Assembly (NCBI GenBank): GCA_903929135.1
Contig: CAIYTH010000046.1
Location: forward strand, 1 to 64,000
DNA from: an uncultured Chlorobiales bacterium
GTDB lineage: Bacteria; Bacteroidota; Chlorobiia; Chlorobiales; Chlorobiaceae
Direction: 5' to 3'
Length of the DNA: 64,000 bases
The notes under the pieces are model-generated. The model searched no databases. It saw only the letters and a program-made list of their open reading frames with translations, and was not told where the DNA came from. Position numbers and translations under genes: made by a program. Positions 10,467-22,719 of the stretch are shown here, one piece after another (within the stretch, counting starts at the first letter, position 1; each line of letters begins with the position of its first letter).

Positions 10467-12926
10467 TTACACGAGATACCCGGCAATCCTGAGGATATCC
10501 GCAAACACCCCTCCGGCCGTGACTTCGCCTCCAGCGCCGGGCCCCTTGACCACGAGCGGCGTCTTCAGGTAGCGGTCCGTCGTGAACACCACAAGGTTCT
10601 CCGTACCGTTCAGTCCGGCCACCGGGCTTTCGACGGGCACCCGTTTGAGCCCGACCTTCGCCCTGCCCTCCTTGAGCTCGCCGGTGTAGGCAATGGTCAT
10701 CCCCTGCGTTGCGGCCTGCGCCAACTCCGAGGTGTACCAGTGGTCCACCTCGGCCAGCCGGTCGAGGAACTCCGCGGCACTCATCTCGCCTCGACAGGAC
10801 TCGGGAACGAGGCTTTCGCACTCGACGTCGGCGTACTCGAGGTGGTAGCCCAGCTCGCGGCCGAGGATAAGCAGCTTTCTCGCAAAATCGGCCCCCGAGA
10901 GATCGTCCCTCGGATCGGGTTCGGTGTAGCCGGCCTCCTTCGCCCGCCTGACCACCTCGCTGAAACGGCCTCCCTTGCGAAGCTCGTTGAAGATGAAACT
11001 CAGCGTACCCGACAGTACCCCTTCGATGCAGATGATCTTGTCACCGCTGTTCTTGAGGTCGTTCAGCGTATTGATGATCGGCAGCCCCGCCCCGACGTTG
11101 GTTTCGTAGAGGAACTTCGCATTGCTTTTGCGCTGGGCATCGATGATCCTGCGATACAGATCCCAGGAACCGGCCATACCGAGCTTGTTGGCCGTCGCAA
11201 CGGAGATGTTCGACTGCAGGAGGCCGGGATAGGCTTCGGCGACCTTCGTGCTTGCCGTGCAGTCCACCACGATGGTGTTGTGCAGGTTCAGCTGATGGAT
11301 CAGGCGGACATACTCTCCGATGCCGTCATGCCCTTCACGGGGCTTCATGGCCTCCTGCCAGCGCTCGAGGTCGAGCCCCTCGATGTCGAGGGCCACGGCG
11401 CGGGTGTTGGCCAGGCCGCAGACAACCACATCAAGGTCCTTCTCCTCCTGGAGGGTCACCCGGTGTGCGCTGATCTGGCTGATCAGGCTCTTGGCGATGG
11501 TACCCGTTCCGGTAATGAACACATGCACCTTCCGCCTCGAGAGGAAGAACGATTCGTGGATGCAGTTGAGCGCCTTGTCCTCGTCGCTGCTGTCGATGAC
11601 CAGGGAGATGTTCATCTCGTTGGCTCCCTGCGCCACGGCGATCACGTTGATGCCGTTCTTGCCGAGCGTTTCGAACAACTGCGCCGAGACGCCGGGATGG
11701 CCGGACATCTTGTTGCCCACCACAGCCACCATGGCAAGGTTGCGACGAACGTGGATCGGCTCGATCCGGCGCGACTCGATCTCGCGGAAAAACTCCTCTT
11801 CGAGCACCTTCTTTGCCATTGACGCCTGACCGGGACTGATCGCCAGGCTGATCGACTGCTCGGACGAGGCCTGAGAAATGAAGATGATATTGATGCTGTG
11901 GCGGGCAAGGCAGCTGAAGAGGCGCGACGCGGTGCCCGGTACGCCAGCCATGCCGCTGCCTGAAAGGTTGAGCAGCACAACGTGGTTGATCGAGGTGAGG
12001 CCGGTGACCGGGCGCGGCAGGACGGATTCGGCAAGAGGCTTGTTCTCTATTCTCGTGCCCGGGGCTTCAGGATTGAAGGAGTTCCTGATCAGCACCGGGA
12101 TCCCCGCCTTCATTGCCGGTTGCACCGCCAGGGGATGCAGCACCTTGGCCCCGGCATGTGAGAGCTCCATGGCTTCCGCATAGCTGATGTCGGGAATGAC
12201 CCTCGCATCGCGCACCCGTTTCGGATCTGCGCTGAAAAAGCCGTCGACGTCGGTCCAGATCCAGACCTCGTCGGCATGCAGAGCCGCACCAAGGAGGGTA
12301 GCCGTATAGTCGGACCCTCCACGCCCGAGGTTCGTTACCGAACCGTCCGTAGCCGACGCGATGAAGCCGGTAACCACAGGAACCGCATCCTGGGGCCGAA
12401 CCTGCTCCCGGATCCGCCTTTCGGTCGCATGGAGGTCGACTTTCGCGTAGCAGTGGTTGTTGTCGGTGACGATCACCTCGCGGGCATCGACGATGGAGGC
12501 CGGGATGCCGGAGTGCCGCAGGTGCGCGGCAACGATCCACGACGAAAGCCGCTCTCCGTAGCTCAGCACCAGCGCGAGGCTCTTGTCGGACAGGTCGCGA
12601 AGCAGGAAGACACCATGCGCGACGTCATGGAGTTCGGACATCATCTCCCTGAGCCACAGCTCCGCTTCGCCCAGGTTGGACTGGACGAACAGATCGCGGA
12701 CGACCGCCTCGTGCAGGGAGGCGATCTCCCCGAGTTTCTCCCGATAGGCGACATCGCCCTTTCCGGCGAGGGTTGCAGCTTCGGTAAGCATGTCGGTCAC
12801 CCGCTGGATCGCCGAGACCACGACCACCAGGCGTGTTTCTGACAGGCCGTTCCTGATGATGCCGGCGACATGCCTGATCCTGGCGGCAGAGCCGATCGAC
12901 GAACCCCCGAACTTGTATACTCTCAT
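10467..12926 (-). CDS. thrA: bifunctional aspartokinase / homoserine dehydrogenase
   Basis: [23 protein letters not shown], two ACT regions, homoserine DH VDCTAS / ANK / [12 protein letters not shown]. Confidence 0.95.
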   Translation of the reverse strand: MRVYKFGGSSIGSAARIRHVAGIIRNGLSETRLVVVVSAIQRVTDMLTEAATLAGKGDVAYREKLGEIASLHEAVVRDLFVQSNLGEAELWLREMMSELHDVAHGVFLLRDLSDKSLALVLSYGERLSSWIVAAHLRHSGIPASIVDAREVIVTDNNHCYAKVDLHATERRIREQVRPQDAVPVVTGFIASATDGSVTNLGRGGSDYTATLLGAALHADEVWIWTDVDGFFSADPKRVRDARVIPDISYAEAMELSHAGAKVLHPLAVQPAMKAGIPVLIRNSFNPEAPGTRIENKPLAESVLPRPVTGLTSINHVVLLNLSGSGMAGVPGTASRLFSCLARHSINIIFISQASSEQSISLAISPGQASMAKKVLEEEFFREIESRRIEPIHVRRNLAMVAVVGNKMSGHPGVSAQLFETLGKNGINVIAVAQGANEMNISLVIDSSDEDKALNCIHESFFLSRRKVHVFITGTGTIAKSLISQISAHRVTLQEEKDLDVVVCGLANTRAVALDIEGLDLERWQEAMKPREGHDGIGEYVRLIHQLNLHNTIVVDCTASTKVAEAYPGLLQSNISVATANKLGMAGSWDLYRRIIDAQRKSNAKFLYETNVGAGLPIINTLNDLKNSGDKIICIEGVLSGTLSFIFNELRKGGRFSEVVRRAKEAGYTEPDPRDDLSGADFARKLLILGRELGYHLEYADVECESLVPESCRGEMSAAEFLDRLAEVDHWYTSELAQAATQGMTIAYTGELKEGRAKVGLKRVPVESPVAGLNGTENLVVFTTDRYLKTPLVVKGPGAGGEVTAGGVFADILRIAGYLV

Positions 12927-13042
12927 GCTGGAGATGGCTGCGTTACGGTAAATGAAATTCCCCCTAATTTCTCACGGCCGGGCAAATTATACAAGCCGGA
13001 GCCCCATTCTTTTTCGACTGTTTGACTCTCCGCGCCCTCTTC

Positions 13043-13075
13043 GTCCTTGCAGTCCATCAAGTCCATAACGTCCAT
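13043..13075. repeat. nonamer array (GTCC[AT]TNNN)4 at 13043,13052,13061,13070
   Basis: strict 9-nt period; first copy degenerate (GTCCTT). Confidence 0.8.
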
Positions 13076-13086
13076 GGATGTTTCCC

Positions 13087-13120
13087 GGAAAAAAGAAAGC
13101 GCCCGTGTTGCGGGCGCTTT
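13087..13120 (-). terminator. rho-independent terminator downstream of atpAG
   Basis: AAAGCGCCCG-TGTTG-CGGGCGCTTT perfect stem, U-rich tract on minus strand. Confidence 0.85.
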
Positions 13121-13144
13121 GCATGAAGTCTGTCCTGAACTCCA

Positions 13145-14020
13145 TCACTGCTTGAGTGCATCGGCGCCGGCGACGATTTCGCTCAGCTCCTTGGTGATGG
13201 CGGCCTGACGGGCCCTGTTGTAACTGATGTTCAGCGCCCTGATGAGTTCCTTGGCGTTCTCGGTAGCCGAGTCCATGGCGCCCATACGTGCGGCATGCTC
13301 GGCGGCGTTCGACTCGAGCAGGACCCTCCACACCTGCGTGTTCAGGTGCTTGGGCACCAGAACGTCGATGAGGGCAGCAGGCGAAGGCTCGTACAGATAC
13401 TCGCTGCCGCCTTCCTCAGAGCCCTGCTCCGGAGAAATGGGCAGAAGCTGTTCGGCCTTCAGGTTCGGGGAAAGCACCGACTTGAACTCGTTGTAGACCA
13501 GGATGACGCGGTCCACTTCACCGGCGAGATACATCTTCGACGCAGTCTCTGCGATCTCTTTTGCCGTTTTGAAATCGAGGTTCTGGAAGACGCCGGGATA
13601 GGCTGTGGTGATGTTGTAGTTCCGCTTGCGGAAAAAGTCGCTTCCCCTGGTGCCGGCGCAGATCATGGTGACGGCGCCTTTGGCATGCAGGTCTGCGTAA
13701 TCCTCATGAATGACCTTCTGGGCCAGCTTGATGATGTTGGTGTTGAATCCACCGCACAGACCCCTGTCGGAAGTGATCAGGATCACGAGGACCTTCTTCA
13801 CCTCGTCGCGGGGTGAAAGCAGCGGATTGAGCGTCGTGTCGACCTTGGTCGATAGCGATGCGAGCATCTCCTTGAGCTTCCTTGCGTAGGGGCGGGCCTG
13901 GATGGCACGGTCCTGCGCCCTTCTCAGCTTCGCGGCAGCGACCATCTTCATCGCCTTGGTCACCTGCTGCGTGGATTTGATACCCTTGAGGCGAATGCGT
14001 ATGTCCTTTAAAGTAGGCAT
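13145..14020 (-). CDS. atpG: F0F1 ATP synthase subunit gamma
   Basis: [48 protein letters not shown]. Confidence 0.97.
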   Translation of the reverse strand: MPTLKDIRIRLKGIKSTQQVTKAMKMVAAAKLRRAQDRAIQARPYARKLKEMLASLSTKVDTTLNPLLSPRDEVKKVLVILITSDRGLCGGFNTNIIKLAQKVIHEDYADLHAKGAVTMICAGTRGSDFFRKRNYNITTAYPGVFQNLDFKTAKEIAETASKMYLAGEVDRVILVYNEFKSVLSPNLKAEQLLPISPEQGSEEGGSEYLYEPSPAALIDVLVPKHLNTQVWRVLLESNAAEHAARMGAMDSATENAKELIRALNISYNRARQAAITKELSEIVAGADALKQ

Positions 14021-14113
14021 GAATTCCGGTACATGTTTTGAATTGCTGAAAGCACATCTTCTATCGGCTGCCTCCGGTCACCGGTTGAACGATGTCCGGA
14101 GGGGCCTCGCCGC

Positions 14114-15694
<1,581 letters not shown>

Positions 15695-15903
15695 ATGGAA
15701 TTCGATAGGTTATTGTTAAGAAAAGAAAAACTTTCTCCGTACCTTCTTTTGGAATCGGCTACGGCCTGCACCCTCCGAAAAATAAAAGCAGAATTTAATG
15801 AAAAGCTTTTAGTTATTCAAATGCCGACATCAATTTGGCCAAACTGCAGTTCGCACATATCCCGTCATCTTACCGATTCAGGAATCTTGCTCAGTACCAT
15901 GCT

Positions 15904-16878
15904 ATGAAAACCGTCACAGGATTTGCGTCGGCGACCGTCGGAAATGTCGCCTGCGGTTTCGACGTTCTCGGCTTCGCTATCACCGAACCCGGTGATGAGG
16001 TGATCCTGGACCTCCATGAAGAACCACGGGGCGACTGCCCGGTCTCCATCACGGCGATCGTCGGGGATGGCGGGGCGCTGCCGCTCGACCCGAGGAAGAA
16101 TACATCGAGCTTCGTCGTGCTGAAATTTCTCGAATACATCCGCACCGCCAAGGCGATGCCCTTCAACGGGCACATCAGCCTCACGCTGAAAAAGAACCTC
16201 CCGCTGAGCAGCGGCATGGGCAGCAGCGCGGCAAGCGCCGCCGCAGCCCTCGTCGCCGCAAACGAGCTGTTCGGCTCCCCCTGCACGAAGATGGAACTCG
16301 TCCACTTCGCCATCGAGGGCGAACGCGTTGCTTGCGGCTCGGCCCATGCAGACAACGCCGCACCTGCCATGCTGGGCAACTTCATCCTGATCCGCAGCTA
16401 CCATCCCCTGGACCTGATCACCATCAGGCCGCCGGAACACCTTTTCTGTTCGCTGGTACACCCGCACACGGAGCTCAAAACCTCTTACGCCCGTTCGGTG
16501 CTTCCCAAAAGCATTCCGCTTTCGACCGCCACCCAGCAGTGGGGCAACGTCGGCGCGCTCTTCGCCGGCCTCCTGACCAGCGACTACGACGTGATCGGCA
16601 GGGCGCTCGTCGATGTCGTCGCCGAACCGAAACGGGCGCCGCTCATCCCCGGTTTCAACGAAGTCAAGCACGCCGCTCTCGACTCGGGAGCCCTCGGCTG
16701 CAGCATCGCCGGCTCAGGACCCTCCATCTTCGCATTCTCCTCCTCCCGCGAAACCGCCGTAGCCGTGGGCTCGGCCATGCAGGAGGCATTCCTGCAGTCG
16801 CAAGCAGGACTCGAGTCCGACATGTGGGTCTCGCCGATCTGCAGCCAGGGTGCGCGGGTCCTCAGTACAACTTCATGA
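15904..16878 (+). CDS. thrB: homoserine kinase
   Basis: GHMP motif LPLSSGMGSSAASAAAA; followed by thrC. Confidence 0.93.
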   Translation: MKTVTGFASATVGNVACGFDVLGFAITEPGDEVILDLHEEPRGDCPVSITAIVGDGGALPLDPRKNTSSFVVLKFLEYIRTAKAMPFNGHISLTLKKNLPLSSGMGSSAASAAAALVAANELFGSPCTKMELVHFAIEGERVACGSAHADNAAPAMLGNFILIRSYHPLDLITIRPPEHLFCSLVHPHTELKTSYARSVLPKSIPLSTATQQWGNVGALFAGLLTSDYDVIGRALVDVVAEPKRAPLIPGFNEVKHAALDSGALGCSIAGSGPSIFAFSSSRETAVAVGSAMQEAFLQSQAGLESDMWVSPICSQGARVLSTTS

Positions 16879-16879
16879 A

Positions 16880-18208
16880 ATGCTTCACGACATGATTTTT
16901 TTCAGCACCACCAGATCATCCGCACCGGTTTCGATAAAAAAGGCGACCCTAGAAGGGCTTGCGCCGGACGGCGGGCTGTACGTCCCGTCTGAAGTTCCCC
17001 GATTCTCCGCCGAAGAGTTGGCGCTGCTCGAAAGCGGCACCTTCAACAACGTGGCCTTCGCCATCGCCAAGAAATTCGTCGGCGACGAGGTACCCCTCGA
17101 CACCCTGTCGAAGCTGATCGACGACTGCTACACCTTCGACACCCCCCTGAAGGAGCTCTCCGAAGGCACTTTCGTCGAAGAGCTGTTCCACGGCCCGACA
17201 CTCGCCTTCAAGGATTACGGCGCCAGGTTCCTGGCACGCATGACCGGCTTCTTCGCCGCCGAGGAGCGGCAGATGATCACGGTGCTGGTCGCGACCTCCG
17301 GCGATACCGGCAGCGCCGTCGCCTACGGGTTCAACGGCATCCCCAACACCAGGGTCGTGCTGCTCTACCCTTCCGGCAAGGTCAGCAGGCTCCAGGAACA
17401 GCAGCTCACCACCGCCGGCGACAACGTGTTCGCACTCGAAGTCCGCGGGGACTTCGACGACTGCCAGAGGCTGGTCAAGCAGGCATTCGTCGACCCCGAC
17501 CTGAAACAGAGGCTCACCCTGACCTCGGCGAACTCGATCAACATTTCCCGGCTTATCCCGCAGTCGTTCTACTATGGCTGGGCATCGCTTCAGCTCAGGA
17601 AGCGCTTCCCCGGCAGCCCGCCCCTCTTTTCCGTGCCGAGCGGCAACTACGGAAACCTTACCGCCGGCGTGCTTGCGAAAATGATGGGCTTTCCGATCGG
17701 CCATTTCGTCGCCGCATCGAACGCCAACGACAGCGTCACCCGCTATCTCGAAAGCGGACGCTTCGAACCGAAGCCGACCGTCAGGACGATGACTACGGCC
17801 ATGGATGTGGGCAACCCGAGCAACTTCTCAAGGCTCCTCCACTTCTATGACAACGACTTCCGGAAGATGGGCGAGCAGATCAGCGGCATTTCCGTCACCG
17901 ACGAAGAGACCGTCGATACGATACGCTCCGTCTTCGCATCGGGCGGCTACATCATGGATCCGCACACCGCAGTCGGGTTCCGCGCGCTCGAGCACTACAG
18001 GAGGAAGCACGCCGGAGCCGGTTATCCCGGAGTCGTCCTGTCGACGGCCCATCCGGTCAAGTTCGACGAGGCCATCATGACGGCGATCCAGCGCGAGGTA
18101 CCCATGCCTGAAGAGATGCTGGAGATCATGGAAAAACCCAAAAAAGCCACCCTCGTCGGCAATGGCTACGCCGAGCTTGCGCGCCTCCTCCAGAACCTGG
18201 ACCGGTAA
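16880..18208 (+). CDS. thrC: threonine synthase
   Basis: PDGGLYVP, FHGPTLAFKDYGARF PLP-lysine motif, SGDTGSAV. Confidence 0.95.
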   Translation: MLHDMIFFSTTRSSAPVSIKKATLEGLAPDGGLYVPSEVPRFSAEELALLESGTFNNVAFAIAKKFVGDEVPLDTLSKLIDDCYTFDTPLKELSEGTFVEELFHGPTLAFKDYGARFLARMTGFFAAEERQMITVLVATSGDTGSAVAYGFNGIPNTRVVLLYPSGKVSRLQEQQLTTAGDNVFALEVRGDFDDCQRLVKQAFVDPDLKQRLTLTSANSINISRLIPQSFYYGWASLQLRKRFPGSPPLFSVPSGNYGNLTAGVLAKMMGFPIGHFVAASNANDSVTRYLESGRFEPKPTVRTMTTAMDVGNPSNFSRLLHFYDNDFRKMGEQISGISVTDEETVDTIRSVFASGGYIMDPHTAVGFRALEHYRRKHAGAGYPGVVLSTAHPVKFDEAIMTAIQREVPMPEEMLEIMEKPKKATLVGNGYAELARLLQNLDR

Positions 18209-18224
18209 CCCTCTCCGCCAACCA

Positions 18225-18950
18225 ATGAACCTCCAGACGCTTCTCTTTTTCCTGGTGATCCTCCCGGTGATGTTCGCCGGGCTCTCGATCGCGCTCATCC
18301 TGAACCTCATCGATCCCGTCGGCGACCTCTTCTACCAGATGGCCTCCTGGTGGGGACGGTTTGCGGCGAGGGTCGTCGGAGTCAGGGTCGAGGTGATCGG
18401 CAGGGAACATTACCAGGCCGACAAAACGTACCTCATCACCAGCAACCATGCCAGCATGGCCGACATACCGCTCATCCTGGGATCGATGCGACTGAACCTC
18501 CGTTTCGTCGCGAAGGAGGAGCTTGGCCGGGTCCCGCTGCTCGGGTGGGTCATGAAAGGAAGCGGTTATGTGCTGATCAAGCGGGGGCAGAACCGGGAAG
18601 CCCTGCAGAGCCTGCTTGACGCGGCGGAAAGGCTCAAGCTTGGCAGGTCGATCCACATCTTCCCGGAAGGGACGAGGTCGGAGGATGGCCGGCTGCTGCC
18701 GTTCAAACGCGGAGCGTTCATCATCGCCCGCAAGGCCGGCGTGCCCGTACTGCCGGTAACCATCGTCGGCAGTGCGTTCATCACGCCCAAAAAGAGCCTC
18801 AAGATCAGGAAGGGGAACGTGAAGCTGATCATCGGCGAACCGATCGAACCTTCACAGTTCGGAAGCGTCGAAGAGTTGCAGCAGGCCGTCTACGACGTCA
18901 TCAGCGCCAACCTCGAAAAATACTCGCCCAGGGAAAAGAGGGCTGCCTGA
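18225..18950 (+). CDS. plsC: 1-acyl-sn-glycerol-3-phosphate acyltransferase
   Basis: NHASMADI (NHxxxxD) and FPEGTRS motifs. Confidence 0.92.
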   Translation: MNLQTLLFFLVILPVMFAGLSIALILNLIDPVGDLFYQMASWWGRFAARVVGVRVEVIGREHYQADKTYLITSNHASMADIPLILGSMRLNLRFVAKEELGRVPLLGWVMKGSGYVLIKRGQNREALQSLLDAAERLKLGRSIHIFPEGTRSEDGRLLPFKRGAFIIARKAGVPVLPVTIVGSAFITPKKSLKIRKGNVKLIIGEPIEPSQFGSVEELQQAVYDVISANLEKYSPREKRAA

Positions 18951-19005
18951 GAAGTGATTTCCCGCCTCTCCTGCCGGGTTGAAACCCGGGGCTCCAATAA
19001 AGGAA

Positions 19006-19116
19006 GTGGACGAAATGGACTGAATGGACTCAGTGGACAAGCAAGAAGGGGGAAATGCCCCCGCCTCTTTTTCACTCCTTACTGTCCATTATGTCCATCA
19101 CGTCCACTTCGTCCAC
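19006..19116. repeat. facing nonamer arrays: (RTGGACNNN)4 at 19006,19015,19024,19033 and (GTCCAYNNN)4 at 19084,19093,19102,19111
   Basis: direct reading; strict 9-nt period in both arms; imperfect large stem-loop. Confidence 0.92.
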
Positions 19117-19139
19117 TGCATCTTTTTCCTCTTCACTCT

Positions 19140-19607
19140 TCACAGCTGGCGGAACAGATTCACCATCTCAATAGCCGCCATCGCGGCATCGAAACCCTTG
19201 TTGCCGGCTTTCGTGCCTGCCCTTTCGATAGCCTGCTCGAGGTTCTCGGTGGTCAGCACGCCGAACGACACCGGAATCATCGTCTCCATGCCCACCTGGG
19301 CGATCCCTTTGGTCGCCTCGGCCGCGATCACGTCGAAATGGGGGGTCGATCCCCTGATGATGGCTCCGAGGGTGACGATCGCGTCGAACTTGCCTGAAAG
19401 GGCGGCCTTCCTGGAGACCGACGGCAGTTCGAACGCTCCGGGACACCTGATGACCGTGATCTGGTCAGCGGAACCCCCGTGGCGCACGATGCAGTCGACC
19501 GCACCTTCGACGAGCTTCTGGCCGATGAAATCGTTGAAACGCGAGACCACCAGGCCGAACCTGATGCCCTGAGCGCTCAGGGAACCTTCGATGTTCTGTA
19601 TCTGCAT
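19140..19607 (-). CDS. ribH: 6,7-dimethyl-8-ribityllumazine synthase
   Basis: [33 protein letters not shown]. Confidence 0.96.
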   Translation of the reverse strand: MQIQNIEGSLSAQGIRFGLVVSRFNDFIGQKLVEGAVDCIVRHGGSADQITVIRCPGAFELPSVSRKAALSGKFDAIVTLGAIIRGSTPHFDVIAAEATKGIAQVGMETMIPVSFGVLTTENLEQAIERAGTKAGNKGFDAAMAAIEMVNLFRQL

Positions 19608-19644
19608 GTGCTTGTCTTGTGTTTGGGTTTATAACTCAGAGATT

Positions 19645-19677
19645 ATGGACATGATGGACTTTATGGACGAAATGGAC
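19645..19677. repeat. nonamer array (ATGGACNNN)4 at 19645,19654,19663,19672
   Basis: four perfect ATGGAC cores at 9-nt period. Confidence 0.92.
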
Positions 19678-19723
19678 AAGAGAATCCGGACGGCTCTACG
19701 CCTCACTTGTTACTTGTCACTGA

Positions 19724-20353
19724 TCAGGCATACCCCAACATTTTTTCGACCAGCTCGATGATCACGTGGCCGAGGGTGATGTGGCACTCCTGGACGCGGT
19801 CGGCGCTCCCGGAATGGGGTACGACGATCGAAAGGTCGGCATATTGCAGGATGGAGCCGCCGTCCCCGCCGAGCAGGGCGATGGTTTTGAGGCCGCGTTT
19901 GCGAGCGAACTCGAGCGCCTTCCTGACATTCGGGCTGTTGCCGCTGGTCGAGAGGCCGAACACGATGTCGCCCTCTCGGCCGTAGGCCTCGACAAGCCTC
20001 GCGAACACCTCGTCGAATCCGAGGTCGTTACCGCCTGCGGTCAGCGCCGAGGTGTCGGTGGAGAGCGCGATGGCGGGCAACGCCGGCCGCTGCACGCTGC
20101 TGCGGTACCGGATGGTCAGCTCCGCGGCCAGGTGCTGCGCGTCAGCCGCGCTGCCGCCGTTGCCGCAGATCAGCAGCTTGCCTCCGTCACTGAACGTTTC
20201 GGCGATCATCCGGGCCATGGCGACGACCACATCGCTGTTCTGGCGAGCGACCTTCTCCTTGAGGCGGGCGCTGTACAGAAGCGTGTCGAGCACGATCTCC
20301 TCATACCTCGTTCCGCCGTCCCCCCCTTCCGAACAACTGCACTGCCTTGCCAT
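19724..20353 (-). CDS. gmhA: D-sedoheptulose-7-phosphate isomerase / SIS-domain phosphoheptose isomerase
   Basis: [35 protein letters not shown]. Confidence 0.9.
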   Translation of the reverse strand: MARQCSCSEGGDGGTRYEEIVLDTLLYSARLKEKVARQNSDVVVAMARMIAETFSDGGKLLICGNGGSAADAQHLAAELTIRYRSSVQRPALPAIALSTDTSALTAGGNDLGFDEVFARLVEAYGREGDIVFGLSTSGNSPNVRKALEFARKRGLKTIALLGGDGGSILQYADLSIVVPHSGSADRVQECHITLGHVIIELVEKMLGYA

Positions 20354-20486
20354 GAACGATATCCTGTTTGATGTCCTGCCGAAACCAACCTGAAATGAAA
20401 TATAAGGAAAAATGCGGTCGACAAGGAATGGTGCGAACGACACCATTGCGGGGCCTCCGCTCTCTCAACCGGAACCGTTCCCGGAC

Positions 20487-20521
20487 AAAAAAAACTCCGC
20501 TTTGCGCAAGGCAGAGCGGAG
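20487..20521 (-). terminator. rho-independent terminator of hemE
   Basis: minus-strand CTCCGCT...AGCGGAG followed by T8. Confidence 0.85.
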
Positions 20522-20547
20522 CAGAGTGAAACCGGAGGCGGAGGCGC

Positions 20548-21603
20548 TTAGTGGTACTGGGCGCTCTCTTCCTTGACGAATTCGACGAGGCACTTCAGGT
20601 TTTCCGGGTCCATGTCGGGCAGGATGCCGTGGCCGAGGTTGAAGACGTGGCCTGACTGCGCGGTGTGCTTGCCGAAAGACTTGAGGATCTTTGCCGCTTC
20701 CGACTTGATCTTGTCATGCGTGCCGTAGAGAACCGTCGGGTCGAGGTTGCCCTGGAGACAGACACGGTCCTTGAGCTCGGCACGGGCCTTCCCGATTTCG
20801 ATGCCCCAGCCGAGGCCCATGGCGTCACAGCCGGTATCGGCGATATCGCTGAGGATGGTGTTGCAATCCTTGGAGAAGACGATAACCGGAGTGTCCGGGT
20901 ACTTCGCCTTCACGGCGGCAACGTTCTGCTTGATGTAGGGAAGTGCGAACTCGCGGTAATCGTCCTCGGAGAGAGCGCTTGCCCATGAATCGAAGATCTG
21001 GATGGCGTCAGCGCCGGCCTCGACCTGCTTGATGATGTAGGCACTGATGCAATTGGTGATCTTCTGGAGAAGCTGATGGGCCATCTTCGGCTCGCGATAC
21101 ATCATCTTCTTGGCGTAAGCATAGTTCTTCGAACCGCCGCCTTCGACGGCATAGGTGAAGAGCGTCCAGGCAGCACCCGTGAAGCCGATAAGGGGAACCC
21201 TGTTGTCAAGCTCCCGCTTGGTCATGCGGAGGGCGTCCATCACGTAGCCCAGTTTCTCGTCGATGTCAGGGTCGATCAGCTTGTCGATGTCGGCCTGCGA
21301 ACGGATCGGGGGGGTCAGCTTGATGCCCTTGGTCTCGATGATCTCGACGTTCATGCCCATGGCCTCGTTGACCACGAGGATATCGGAGAAGATGATGGCG
21401 GCGTCCACACCCATAAGCTCCACCGGCTGAATCGTGACTTCAGTAGCCAGTTCCGGGGTTTTGCAGAGCGTCAGGAAGTCGGTTTTTTCCCTGACCGCAC
21501 GGTACTCAGGCAGATAACGGCCGGCCTGGCGCATTACCCAGATAGGAGTACGGGGGGTCGGCTGCCTTTTCAACGCACGAAGAAAGAGATCATTTTTGAG
21601 CAT
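20548..21603 (-). CDS. hemE: uroporphyrinogen decarboxylase
   Basis: TPIWVMRQAGRYLPEYR, GFTGAAWTL, FDSWASAL, NLGHGILP. Confidence 0.97.
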   Translation of the reverse strand: MLKNDLFLRALKRQPTPRTPIWVMRQAGRYLPEYRAVREKTDFLTLCKTPELATEVTIQPVELMGVDAAIIFSDILVVNEAMGMNVEIIETKGIKLTPPIRSQADIDKLIDPDIDEKLGYVMDALRMTKRELDNRVPLIGFTGAAWTLFTYAVEGGGSKNYAYAKKMMYREPKMAHQLLQKITNCISAYIIKQVEAGADAIQIFDSWASALSEDDYREFALPYIKQNVAAVKAKYPDTPVIVFSKDCNTILSDIADTGCDAMGLGWGIEIGKARAELKDRVCLQGNLDPTVLYGTHDKIKSEAAKILKSFGKHTAQSGHVFNLGHGILPDMDPENLKCLVEFVKEESAQYH

Positions 21604-21866
21604 GGAGTGCAATGATTAATGATGTTGAGAAAAGAGCTGCCCATTGGCCCGGCCTCCGGGCCGTCATCCTCGCGGGCAATGAAATGAAAGTGCAAGTTTA
21701 CACTTTTTTGGCGGTTTTTTAAAACGCTCGCTGCACCCTCAAGCCTGCAATTTTCCAAAAATATGCGTGAGTGCTGAATTTTTTACGCACTTCCCGCCAC
21801 CGCTCGCTGTTCGGAGAAATCTCTGGGCGTTCCGACAATTCAACGCATGGCTCGCCTGCCGCTCGT

Positions 21867-22715
21867 TCAGGTCACGATGTGGCGTTTGATGCCGAGCTGA
21901 CGTTCGGAGTATCCGAGCGCCAGGCCGACCACTTCGGAGAGGTGGAATACGGGGATGGAGCCCTTGCCGCCGTTCTTCTTCAGCGCCTTCGACTGGTAGC
22001 CGTCAAGCACGGTGTGGCAGAGCGGGCATGGGGTGACGATGCAGTCGGCCTTTTCGTCCATGGCCTCCTGGAGAGCCTCGGCGGCCACGTTCAGGGACTC
22101 CTCCTCAGCGACAAGGAGCGTGTGGAATCCGCAGCATCGGTTCTTGTGGTCGTAGTGGATGGTGCTGCCGCCGAGCGCTTCGAGCAGCTGGTCGAGGGAT
22201 GTCGGTTCCATCGGGTTGTCCTTGCCGAGCACGGAGGAGGGCCTGAGGATATGGCAGCCGTAGAAAGGAGCGATGCGGAGCCGGCTCAGCGGAGATTTGA
22301 CCTTGAGGCGGATGGCATTCAGCCCGACATCGTCGATGAGCACCCAGAGCAGGTGGCGGACTTCCGAAGTTCCACGATACTCCAGCCCCTCCTTGCGGAG
22401 CAGTTCGTTCACCTCGTCCCTCAGCTCCGGGGATTCATCCAGCTTCTTCTTGGCGGTGCGGATGGTCATGAGGCAGGTGTTGCACGAAACCACGAGGTCC
22501 ATGCCCATCTTTTCGGCAGCCGCGATGTTCCTTGCGTTGACCAGCGCGAAGTGCTTCGGGCTGACATAGTCGAGGTTGCTGCCGCCGCAACAGGTACTCT
22601 CCTGGAGATGGACCATTTCGATGCCCAGGTCGTGCTGCCAGAGCTGGATCGAGCGATCGACCTCCTTGGTCATCGATTCGTTGATGCAGCTCTGGTAATA
22701 GGCGTAACGCTTCAT
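21867..22715 (-). CDS. CCG-domain (heterodisulfide reductase B-like) subunit of succinate dehydrogenase/fumarate reductase
   Basis: two CCG-type cysteine clusters (ESTCCGGSN, NRCCGFH); adjacent sdhB and sdhA. Confidence 0.85.
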   Translation of the reverse strand: MKRYAYYQSCINESMTKEVDRSIQLWQHDLGIEMVHLQESTCCGGSNLDYVSPKHFALVNARNIAAAEKMGMDLVVSCNTCLMTIRTAKKKLDESPELRDEVNELLRKEGLEYRGTSEVRHLLWVLIDDVGLNAIRLKVKSPLSRLRIAPFYGCHILRPSSVLGKDNPMEPTSLDQLLEALGGSTIHYDHKNRCCGFHTLLVAEEESLNVAAEALQEAMDEKADCIVTPCPLCHTVLDGYQSKALKKNGGKGSIPVFHLSEVVGLALGYSERQLGIKRHIVT

Positions 22716-22719
22716 AAGG

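Noticed and set aside
10740-11822. 360-aa plus-strand ORF opposite thrA
   Set aside because: Antisense shadow ORF of the aspartokinase/homoserine dehydrogenase gene.
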